Of a stretch of 64,000 bases of DNA, positions 39,855-47,471 are shown one piece after another. The position numbers and the translations under genes are program-made. Numbering within the stretch: the first letter of the stretch is position 1; every line of letters begins with the position of its first letter. The notes below the pieces were generated by a model, which saw nothing but the letters and a program-made list of their open reading frames with translations, was not told the origin of the DNA and searched no databases. Source of the DNA: an uncultured Litoreibacter sp. (lineage in GTDB: Bacteria > Pseudomonadota > Alphaproteobacteria > Rhodobacterales > Rhodobacteraceae). Location of the stretch: contig NZ_CANKWO010000003.1 of NCBI RefSeq assembly GCF_947487515.1, positions 575,103 through 639,102 of the forward strand, given 5' to 3'.

Positions 39855-41329
39855 GCGAGCAAAGCGCGCAAGCCAGGAAGGAATACGAGCGACACTGCGA
39901 TGATCAGCAAGCCCAGTGTCATGGGGCGTTCCCAGATGAACGACATGCCGCCATAAAGCTGCATTGAGCGAGAGAAATTATCCTCCATCATGCCGCCCAA
40001 GATAAAACCAATCAGGAGTGGTGGCAGCGGGTAACTGGCGAACTTCAGAGCTAATCCGCATATCCCGAAGCCGACGAGCAACAAGAGTTCAGTTGCATTG
40101 TTCTGGCCAATGTAAGCCCCCATGAGGGTGAAAAACATAATAAAAGGGATCAGGTAGTTGCGCGGTATGGCGAGCAGTTTTGCAATGTAAGGGATCAGCG
40201 GTAAGTTCAGGATGAGCAGGACCAGATTGCCGATAAACATGGACATGATAACGGCCCAAAAAATCTGTGGCTCGTCTATCATCAGACGCGGACCGGGTGT
40301 AACGTTCAGCGCAATAAGCGCACCCAGTAGGATCGCGGTCGTACCTGAGCCCGGAATGCCGAGTGTCAGCAACGGCACAAACGATCCCGTGCACGCCGCG
40401 TTGTTGGCGGTTTCTGGCGCGGCAAGACCCTTGATCGACCCTTTGCCAAACTCGTCCTGTTCATGTTTCGGGGCGAGATTGCGTTCGACTGCATAGCCCA
40501 AAAAGCTGGCGATGGTGGCACCTGCACCGGGTAACACACCAATGAAGAAGCCTTGGATCGACTGACGGCCAATAACAGGAGCGATGGCGCGGGCTTCTGC
40601 GCGCGTGATACGCAGGTCTTTGATTTCGCCGCCATCGTCGCCGAGGTTCTTCGGCTTGAGCACGAGGAATACGGCTTCTGGCAACGCGAACATCGCCATG
40701 GCCAGCGTGATAAACCCAAAGCCAGACTGCAAATCCATGATACCCATTGTAAAGCGTGGTAAATTAAACAGGGCACCTTCGCCTACCGTGGCCATAATCA
40801 GACCTAAGACCGTCATCAACAGCGCCTTGGTTACTTGCCCGCGCCCCGCAAATGCGGCGATTGCGGATAGGCCAACGATCATTAGCGCAAAGTATTCAGC
40901 TGAATGAAACAGCAGCGCAACGGAAGACAACATCGGTGCAAAGATCATCAACAAGATGGCACCGATTGTGCCGCCCGCGAAACTGGCAATGGCGGCAATT
41001 GTCAGCGCCTTACCGGCTTTGCCTTGTTGTGCCATCGGGTAGCCGTCGAAACTTGACGCTACGGTTCCAGCCACTCCGGGGGCGTTCAGCAAGATAGAAG
41101 ACGTCGACCCACCAAAAATCGCACCGTAATAAACACCTGCCAGCAGGATCAGCGCAGCCGACGGGTCGCCCATCGAGATGGCGACCGGGATCATGATCGC
41201 AATGATCGACATTGGTCCGAGGCCTGGCAACATGCCGATAAATGTGCCGATCAGACAGCCGGCAACAACGAGCAATAGGTTTTGCAGGGACAAGGCCGTT
41301 TGCAGGCCAATCAGAATACCTTCGAGCAT
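39836..41329 (-). CDS. tctA: Tripartite tricarboxylate transporter large permease TctA
   Basis: TctA is the large inner-membrane subunit of the TctABC carboxylate importer. The 497-residue protein has about twelve hydrophobic segments and the family signatures LLVVAGCLIGTFIGMLPGLG near the N-terminus, YYGAIFGGSTSSILLNAPG at about 67 and the repeat-like GSFVPLLTLGIPGSGTTAIL at about 320. AGGAGG lies eight bases before the ATG. Gene order tctC-tctB-tctA, all leftward, is normal. The substrate is probably a di- or tricarboxylate but cannot be read from the sequence. Confidence 0.95.
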   Translation of the reverse strand: MLEGILIGLQTALSLQNLLLVVAGCLIGTFIGMLPGLGPMSIIAIMIPVAISMGDPSAALILLAGVYYGAIFGGSTSSILLNAPGVAGTVASSFDGYPMAQQGKAGKALTIAAIASFAGGTIGAILLMIFAPMLSSVALLFHSAEYFALMIVGLSAIAAFAGRGQVTKALLMTVLGLIMATVGEGALFNLPRFTMGIMDLQSGFGFITLAMAMFALPEAVFLVLKPKNLGDDGGEIKDLRITRAEARAIAPVIGRQSIQGFFIGVLPGAGATIASFLGYAVERNLAPKHEQDEFGKGSIKGLAAPETANNAACTGSFVPLLTLGIPGSGTTAILLGALIALNVTPGPRLMIDEPQIFWAVIMSMFIGNLVLLILNLPLIPYIAKLLAIPRNYLIPFIMFFTLMGAYIGQNNATELLLLVGFGICGLALKFASYPLPPLLIGFILGGMMEDNFSRSMQLYGGMSFIWERPMTLGLLIIAVSLVFLPGLRALLARSKGV

Positions 41330-41330
41330 T

Positions 41331-41825
41331 TTAGCCTCCTACCAAGCTGACAATGAAGTTGGGAAGCGGGCGCATATAAATGCCCAATATTTCTTGGACA
41401 AGGTACCAGATGATGAACGTCGCTGCGAAGGCGACAGGCAACATGACGTGCCACTTCCTCTCACCCAGAATGAATGAACCGAGTACCAAGAAAGACGTTG
41501 TAGAGATGAGGAACCCAACAGAACGCAGGCAGAGCGCGTAGAGTGCCATGAGGGCGAGCAGTAAAATCGCTTGACCGAGGTTGTAATCCGTGAGGCGTCG
41601 ATAATCGATTTCGCCGATCCTTTGCTCGTCCTTCTCAAGACCGAGAAGGATGACCATCGAGGCGATAATACCCAAAATCGACAAAACCTTGGGGAATGTG
41701 CTGGGCCAGATAGGGTTGCGTCGCATGAACGGGGCGAGCCCTTCGTCCATCGTAAACCAGGCCGTGTAGCCATAAGCAAGGCAGATGCCCAACAATATAA
41801 GTGCAATCCAACGGTCCAGAGCCAT
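41331..41825 (-). CDS. tctB: Tripartite tricarboxylate transporter small permease TctB
   Basis: The 164-residue protein has four predicted membrane helices (for example LILLGICLAYGYTAWF at about 9-24 and ILLLALMALYALCLRSVGFL at about 87-106) and matches the TctB family. It is the small membrane subunit that partners TctA. GGAGGG precedes the ATG at 41825, and only one base separates its stop from the tctA start codon. Confidence 0.92.
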   Translation of the reverse strand: MALDRWIALILLGICLAYGYTAWFTMDEGLAPFMRRNPIWPSTFPKVLSILGIIASMVILLGLEKDEQRIGEIDYRRLTDYNLGQAILLLALMALYALCLRSVGFLISTTSFLVLGSFILGERKWHVMLPVAFAATFIIWYLVQEILGIYMRPLPNFIVSLVGG

Positions 41826-41893
41826 CCGATCAATCCCTCCAAGAATTCAGATAGAGAAGGCGGAGCGGTTGCCCGCTCCGCCCAAGGTGCCTC

Positions 41894-42880
41894 TTAGAGG
41901 AAGCCCAATTTTGTCATCAGCTCACCAATGACTGTTTCCTGCTCTTCAAGGAATACGCGGAAATCGTCACCGGAATTGTGGATGTTGACCCAACCGTTGC
42001 GCGCACGGACAGTTTCCCACTCAGGTGTCTCGTACATGGCTTCGATAGCTGACTGGTAGGCCGCAACCTTTTCGTCCGACAAGCCCGGTGCGCCAAAGAA
42101 ACCACGCCAGTTGACGAACGTCGTGTCGATTCCTTGCTCCATCATGGTCATGGCTTCTGGAGCCGCATCAACGCGATCGCTTGACGTCACACCAATGATT
42201 TTCACTTCACCCGCGTTTGACAGATCAACCGCTTCGGAAAAACCAGTCGACAAGGCCGCGATTTCACCGGACAGCAAAGCTGCCATAGCTGTACCACCGG
42301 CGTCGTATGGAATGTAGTTCACGCCAAGCGCGTCACGCCCGGATGCTTCCATAACCATGGCTGCAACAAGGTGGTCCATACCACCCGGAACAGAACCGCC
42401 ACCGATTGGTGTGCCGCTTGGATCAGCGTCATACACCGCAAGGAATTCTTCCATCGTGTTGATTGGGCTGTCTTTACCGACAACGATCGCCGCGTAGTCA
42501 CCGATGGTGCCAGACACGAGTGTCAGGTCACGGAAGTTGTGCGGGAAAACGCCAGTCAGCGAGCGGATCACGATTGGCGTTGAGTTGACCATCAACGTGC
42601 CTTCAAGGCTTTCAGCATTCTCGATCAAGTAACCGATAGCTGTGCCGCCACCGCCGCCGGACATGTTTTCGAAAGACGCGGAACCGATCAGGCCGGATTC
42701 TGTCAAGGCTTCGCCGGTACCCCGCGCTGTGCCATCCCAACCGCCACCAGCGCCGCCGGGGATCAAGAAGTGGATGTCGTCAAGGATCTGATGACCATCA
42801 GCAAATGCTGGCGTCCCAAGACCAAGTGTTGCGACTGTTGCCGCGATCAGGGCACGACGTCCCATTTTCATCGTTTTCAT
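41894..42880 (-). CDS. tctC: Tripartite tricarboxylate transporter solute-binding protein TctC
   Basis: This 328-residue periplasmic receptor delivers the substrate to TctAB. A signal peptide ending near TPAFADGHQ (residue about 28) is clear. The mature part has the TctC/Bug pattern: FLIPGGAGGGWDGTARG near the start, GGGGGTAIGYL, SVPGGMDHLVAAM and YIPYDAGGTAMAALLSGE. Start at 42880; a second Met three codons on is also possible. It is divergent from the tctD-tctE regulatory genes across a 108-base region that should hold both promoters. Confidence 0.94.
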   Translation of the reverse strand: MKTMKMGRRALIAATVATLGLGTPAFADGHQILDDIHFLIPGGAGGGWDGTARGTGEALTESGLIGSASFENMSGGGGGTAIGYLIENAESLEGTLMVNSTPIVIRSLTGVFPHNFRDLTLVSGTIGDYAAIVVGKDSPINTMEEFLAVYDADPSGTPIGGGSVPGGMDHLVAAMVMEASGRDALGVNYIPYDAGGTAMAALLSGEIAALSTGFSEAVDLSNAGEVKIIGVTSSDRVDAAPEAMTMMEQGIDTTFVNWRGFFGAPGLSDEKVAAYQSAIEAMYETPEWETVRARNGWVNIHNSGDDFRVFLEEQETVIGELMTKLGFL

Positions 42881-42988
42881 TTTTCTCTCCCATTTGGTAG
42901 CCGTTCTCTCCTACGGCTATCTCGGCAGAGAAAACCACGTTAACCTGACACAAACCTGACACCAGCCGAAGAAAGGTCAAAAAGCGCG

Positions 42989-43657
42989 ATGAAGTACCTT
43001 CTCGTCGAAGATAATCCAGAGCTGGCAAAAGCCATCTGTTCACGCATGGGGCTTGATGGGCATCAGGTTGATCACGCTGATAAAATCAGCGACGCAGTGG
43101 CATTCGCGCAAACCGGCGAATACGATCTAATCTTGCTAGATATTATGTTGCCGGATGGGGATGGCCGCAGCTTTTTAAAACAACATCGTGCAGAGAAAAA
43201 CGATACCCCCGTGATCGTTTTGACAGCGCGTAGCCAAGTGTCAGATAGAATCAGCATGCTTGATCTTGGCGCTGACGATTACGTCACCAAACCCTTCGAC
43301 CATGCCGAACTGCAGGCCCGCTGCCGCGCGGTTTTGCGTCGCAACACCGGCACAGCACAACCAACGACCCGCTTGGGTGACGTCGAATTTGACCCCGTCG
43401 GCGGGTACCTGAACGTCAAGGGGACGACCATCAATCTGCGCAACCGCGAACTGCGTTTGTTAGAGCTTTTGATGAACGCGAAGGGCCAGGTTTTCTCAAA
43501 GCAAAAGCTGGTGGATCGGCTGTTTTCCTACGACGACGATGTGTCTGAGAACGCGGTCGAGGTCTATGTCGGGCGGCTTCGCAAGCACCTTGAAGGGTCC
43601 AGCGTGCATATCAGGACGCTGCGCGGTCTTGGCTACAGGCTTGATCATGAAGGCTAA
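42989..43657 (+). CDS. tctD: Response regulator, OmpR type (TctD-like)
   Basis: The 222-residue protein has a receiver domain with D51 as the phosphorylation site (LILLDIMLPDGDG), acidic pair E7-D8, and the switch Lys in YVTKPFDHAEL (about 102). The C-terminal winged helix of the OmpR type follows (LRNRELRLLELLMN, then RKHLEGSSVHIRTLRGLGYR). Divergent position to tctCBA strongly suggests that it activates this transporter in response to its substrate. The last 11 bases overlap the sensor kinase gene. Confidence 0.93.
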   Translation: MKYLLVEDNPELAKAICSRMGLDGHQVDHADKISDAVAFAQTGEYDLILLDIMLPDGDGRSFLKQHRAEKNDTPVIVLTARSQVSDRISMLDLGADDYVTKPFDHAELQARCRAVLRRNTGTAQPTTRLGDVEFDPVGGYLNVKGTTINLRNRELRLLELLMNAKGQVFSKQKLVDRLFSYDDDVSENAVEVYVGRLRKHLEGSSVHIRTLRGLGYRLDHEG

Positions 43658-45014
43658 TGTTGTCGTCTTTGGATCGCTTCGCAATCGCCTTGGGATAATC
43701 CTGACAGGTGGGGCCGCACTTCTTGCGATCCTGCTGTTTTTCGTTGTGCGCGGATATGCTGCCCAAATCGCCCAAGAAGGGCAAGACAACATCCTTGGCG
43801 CGTCGGTGTCCTCCATTCTTGACGCCACAGTTCTGCGCGAAGGGACCATTGAACTCGATTTCCCCTACGCTTCCTTGTCCATGCTCAGCACATCAGCCGA
43901 CGACCGAGTATTCTACGCTATTTACGAGGACGGTGCACTTTTGTCGGGCTATGATGGTTTGGACGTAGAGCTTCCCGTCTCCGTGGGTGAAGCCGTGTTC
44001 ACCTCGACACAATACGACAACGCCACCATCCGCGTCGCCTCAGCGAGCCGTACCTTAATTGGAATCGACACGCCGCGACAGGTCTCTGTCAGCGTGGCAC
44101 AAACTCAAGATGCGCTGGCAGAAACATTGAATAGAATCTCACGCAACGTTGCCGTGTTTGGCACCGGTTTTTTTGCACTGGCAACAGCTTTGGCGTTCTG
44201 GGCTACGTCTGCGACCATTGGTCAGCTAAGCCGCCTGACCACGTCCGTCACACGGCGCGGACCACAGGACCTCAGCCCGTTCCTCAAGCCAGTGCCAACT
44301 GAAATGGTGCCACTGGTGGGGTCGCTGAACACGCTGATGTCGCGCTTGGACCAATCCCTCAAGCAATCCGAAGACTTCATCGCAGAGGCGGCACACCGTG
44401 TCCGCACCCCGCTGGCCACTGTCCGTTCTTACGCTGAGGCCACATTTCAACGGGTGGAGACACAGGAAAACCGCGACGCCCTACGCTCCATGATGCGCGC
44501 GATTGATGAAAGCTCACGCGCGGCGGGGCAGTTGCTCGATCATGCGATGGTCACCTTTCGCGCCGAAAACCTTGAGCGCGAAGACGTTGAATTCGACGGG
44601 TTATTGCGTGATCTCGTTCAACGAATGACGCCTGTGGCAGACATGCGTGATGTGACAATCAACCTTGAAAGCACCGCACCAGCGATCATACGGGGCGATC
44701 CGGTCTTGCTGCAAAATGCCTTTCGCAATCTCATCGACAACGCACTCAAATACGCGCCCGTGGACACGTCGATCACGATCCGCGTCCAAACAAACCCCTC
44801 CATTTCGGTTGATGTTCTCGACCAAGGTCCCGGATTCTTGGTCAATGAGATGGACATGCTCGCCGGGCGGTTTGTTCGTGGCGGTGATACCCAAGGTCAC
44901 ATCGGTTCCGGACTTGGGCTGACAATTGTGCAAGACGTGGCGATGGCCCACGACGGAACCATGGTATTGTCCAATAGATCTGAAGGCGGCGCATGCGTTA
45001 CTTTGCAATTTTAA
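43647..45014 (+). CDS. tctE: Sensor histidine kinase (TctE-like)
   Basis: The 455-residue membrane kinase has an N-terminal TM helix (LGIILTGGAALLAILLFFVV), a periplasmic region of about 120 residues, a second TM near residue 170, then the dimerisation/phosphoacceptor domain FIAEAAHRVRTPLATVRSYAE and the ATP-binding boxes NALKYAP, DQGPGF and GSGLGLTIV. The start MKANVVVFGSL at 43647 is chosen because it overlaps the response regulator stop; the open frame extends 36 codons upstream inside tctD. It should phosphorylate the TctD-like protein. Confidence 0.93.
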   Translation: MKANVVVFGSLRNRLGIILTGGAALLAILLFFVVRGYAAQIAQEGQDNILGASVSSILDATVLREGTIELDFPYASLSMLSTSADDRVFYAIYEDGALLSGYDGLDVELPVSVGEAVFTSTQYDNATIRVASASRTLIGIDTPRQVSVSVAQTQDALAETLNRISRNVAVFGTGFFALATALAFWATSATIGQLSRLTTSVTRRGPQDLSPFLKPVPTEMVPLVGSLNTLMSRLDQSLKQSEDFIAEAAHRVRTPLATVRSYAEATFQRVETQENRDALRSMMRAIDESSRAAGQLLDHAMVTFRAENLEREDVEFDGLLRDLVQRMTPVADMRDVTINLESTAPAIIRGDPVLLQNAFRNLIDNALKYAPVDTSITIRVQTNPSISVDVLDQGPGFLVNEMDMLAGRFVRGGDTQGHIGSGLGLTIVQDVAMAHDGTMVLSNRSEGGACVTLQF

Positions 45015-46003
45015 TCCTTTCCTTTTTGCCGTTGTTCGCCCTTGCGCAAGAATGGGAGGATCAGCGCGTATTCGGGTCCGAAGATGCCCCTCATTCCATG
45101 CGGATATTATCAAGCACAGACACGTCGTTCTTTGTCCCGATTATCGAGAGTTTCATAACTCAGCGTCCGGATGTCTCCGTTGAATATCTTGTCACCGGCA
45201 CAGCCGACCTCGACGATCTGTTCCGCCAAAGCCCCGATCAGTTCGACGTTGTCATCTCAAGCGCGATGGATCTACAACTCAAGCTGACCAACGACGGCTT
45301 TGCGCAGCGGTTGGACGGCCTGACCCACCCGGACTGGGCACAATGGCGGAGCAGCTTGTTTGCCTTCACCACCGAACCGGCGGCCATCGTTATAAACACA
45401 GCCGCGTTTGAAGGTCTGACGATACCATCCACACGGCAGGACTTGATCGAAGTCCTACGTGGAAACACCGAGCTCTTTCAGGGAACCGTCGGCACTTATG
45501 ACGTGCGCTTATCGGGGCTGGGGTATTTGTTTGCCACGCAAGACGCCCGCGCATCCGAAACCTTTTGGCGGTTGTTGGAGGTGATCGGCAGTCTGGATGC
45601 GCAGCTTTACTGTTGTTCGGGTGAGATGATTGACGATCTCGCGGAAGGGCGCATTTTGGTGGCCTACAACGTATTGGGCAGTTACGCGTTGGCCCGCGCC
45701 GACATCGAAGATGTACTCACTGTAATCTTGCCATCGGATTTCCCAACGACGATGATGCGAACCGCCCTCGTTTCGAAATCCACCTCAGATCCAGCCTTGG
45801 CTGAATCGTTTGTAAGCCACCTCATTCGCCTGCAATCTCAAGGATCGGTTGAAAATTTGCTGTTGCCATCACTTGACGCTTTTCAAAACACAAATGGCCG
45901 CTCGTCCATTCGCCTCGAACCCGCCCTGATGACCTATCTTGATCAACTCAAGCGGCAGGTATTTATTCGTGAATGGGAAAACGCGATCATCCAAAACCAG
46001 TAA
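44993..46003 (+). CDS. Periplasmic binding protein of the two-component cluster (PgtC-like)
   Basis: The 336-residue protein has a signal peptide (start MRYFAILILSFLPLFALAQ) and resembles extracellular iron/phosphoglycerate-type binding proteins: RILSSTDTSFFVPIIESF, FDVVISSAMDLQLK, and LAEGRILVAYNVLGSYALA. It overlaps the end of the kinase gene, with no permease or ATPase beside it. In the Salmonella PgtABC system a binding-protein-like PgtC modulates the sensor. By analogy this protein probably feeds a periplasmic signal to the TctE-like kinase. Confidence 0.8.
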   Translation: MRYFAILILSFLPLFALAQEWEDQRVFGSEDAPHSMRILSSTDTSFFVPIIESFITQRPDVSVEYLVTGTADLDDLFRQSPDQFDVVISSAMDLQLKLTNDGFAQRLDGLTHPDWAQWRSSLFAFTTEPAAIVINTAAFEGLTIPSTRQDLIEVLRGNTELFQGTVGTYDVRLSGLGYLFATQDARASETFWRLLEVIGSLDAQLYCCSGEMIDDLAEGRILVAYNVLGSYALARADIEDVLTVILPSDFPTTMMRTALVSKSTSDPALAESFVSHLIRLQSQGSVENLLLPSLDAFQNTNGRSSIRLEPALMTYLDQLKRQVFIREWENAIIQNQ

Positions 46004-46192
46004 ATGTATTGCCGTTTTGGGAAGATTCCGGACGGTTGCCTTCGCAAGGTTCTCAACGAAGAGTCGCAAAAGTTCGCCGAACCAGACATTCGTGCGAACC
46101 CAAGCTTCAAGCAGTTTGGGCTCTTTGCAGTCATTAGCTGCAACACGCGCGGATGACTGCTATCGCTCCACCGCAATTCAATCGATACCATT

Positions 46193-46732
46193 CTACGAAG
46201 AAATTGATGCCTCGAGCCAAGTTTGAAGAATTTGCTTTGAAGCGGCTCCTGTCCTGTGTGCTGACACCTTACCATCACGAAATACAAACAGTGCCGAGAT
46301 ACCGCGTACACCTAGATTCATTGCGACATTGGGTGTCGTATCGACGTCGACCTTGAAAACTTTCAATCTGTCTTTGAGTTCGCATTCAAGTGCGATCAAC
46401 GAAGGTTCGATTTGCTTACATGGTGCGCACCATTCGCTCCCAAAATCGACCCAAACGGGTATGTCGGATTGGTATACTTCAGTGTCAAATGAACTGTCGG
46501 TCACGGTAGGTAAGGGCATACCTGCTTCAAGGAACTCTTTTGACCAGCTGTAATACAGGCTCTCCGCTATGCCTTCGCGACGGCACAGAACGGCGATACT
46601 CTCCTCGCGACGCAGGCCAGCCAAAACAATCCGGATCTTCTCTTCAGATGAATAAGTTTGGCGCGCCTTACGCCGGATGTTCTTAACCACCTTGTCGGCG
46701 GCCTCTTTCGATGTGGTCGACTTCTTCGTCAT
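46193..46732 (-). CDS. Thioredoxin fused in frame to a truncated IS3 OrfA
   Basis: Residues 1-71 are the N-terminal HTH region of an IS3-family OrfA transposase (QTYSSEEKIRIVLAGLRRE, then REGIAESLYYSWSKEFLEAG). From M72 the protein becomes a complete thioredoxin of about 108 residues (VWVDFGSEWCAPCKQIEPSL and on). The active site is WCAPC instead of WCGPC, and the usual cis-Pro position reads GVRGISALF, with Ser in place of Pro. An AGGAG site precedes the OrfA start at 46732. Internal initiation at M72 (46519) would give free thioredoxin. The fusion seems to result from an insertion that removed the thioredoxin promoter and most of the transposase. Confidence 0.82.
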   Translation of the reverse strand: MTKKSTTSKEAADKVVKNIRRKARQTYSSEEKIRIVLAGLRREESIAVLCRREGIAESLYYSWSKEFLEAGMPLPTVTDSSFDTEVYQSDIPVWVDFGSEWCAPCKQIEPSLIALECELKDRLKVFKVDVDTTPNVAMNLGVRGISALFVFRDGKVSAHRTGAASKQILQTWLEASISS

Positions 46733-46784
46733 CTCGATCTCCTAATCGATAAGATGAACCAGAAACTCTCTTTTATTCAAATCC

Positions 46785-47144
46785 TCAAATCTGTCCAACG
46801 GGTGCTGACGTCAGACACTTCTCGAGTCTTTGCCTCCATATTCTTGTGGGTAGAAACTTGCGTTGAGTTTCGTCAACCAAACCCTCGACTTTTTCAGCTA
46901 TACTTTTCCTGAGTTTTTTCCCTAAGTCTTTGACCTTTGATATGATCTCAGCGAGATCATCCATGACCCGCAATAGTTTGCCGACGGCCTCGCTACCGTT
47001 GATAGCCTTACGAATAGAGGCTGCAATGCGTAAGCACCGTGCCGCTAGTATTCCTGATGTTGAGCCAGCACTCAGGGCCGCAATTATAGATACTATGGCC
47101 CAGATGATAAGCTCGGGCGCAATGAAACCAACACCTTCGCTCAA
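46785..47144 (-). pseudogene. Displaced fragment of an older type VI effector
   Basis: The 119-codon frame begins at TTG 47144, three codons after the in-frame stop of the immunity candidate. It is clearly homologous to the middle of the 591-residue effector next door: EGVGFIAPELIIWAIVSIIAAL against EGVGFVIPEILIWVITILIGAL in pieces, then AARCLRIAASIRKAINGSE and DLGKKLRKSIAEKVEGLVDETQ. It ends where the toxin domain would begin (RLEKCLTSAPVGQI). I read it as the remains of an earlier effector whose tip was replaced by the present toxin-immunity pair. It has no start signal of its own. Confidence 0.75.
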
Positions 47145-47150
47145 AGACTT

Positions 47151-47471
47151 TTATAATAAAATTTCGCCGACGTCGGGCTGCGATCTATTCGGATCAACCA
47201 CAAAAAGTGCTAGTGACCTAAGGAAGTCTCGTGCGGCAACTTCATCGCGTACATCGTCACCGATACGTTGACCTAACCACTCTGCAACCTTGCTCTCCGA
47301 ACTGACTAAAGCATGCAACTCTTGTTCGACGTTCTGCCTATCGAAGTCAGTCCATCCGTTCATGCATACCCTGGCATCAGGCTCTCCCTGATCAGGCTCA
47401 AGAGTTTCGGGATGAAAGGCACCCAATAGAGTGCGCAAACGAGTAGATATCAGGAACGTGTCTTTGATCAT
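47151..47471 (-). CDS. Candidate immunity protein for the 591-residue effector
   Basis: The 106-residue protein starts in an ATGA overlap with the effector stop, the typical coupling of toxin and immunity genes. It is soluble and helical, with a middle region FDRQNVEQELHALVSSESK and a hydrophobic stretch near the end (AARDFLRSLALFVVDPNRS). I do not recognise the family. The function is inferred from position only. The displaced effector fragment follows directly after its stop codon. Confidence 0.62.
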   Translation of the reverse strand: MIKDTFLISTRLRTLLGAFHPETLEPDQGEPDARVCMNGWTDFDRQNVEQELHALVSSESKVAEWLGQRIGDDVRDEVAARDFLRSLALFVVDPNRSQPDVGEILL

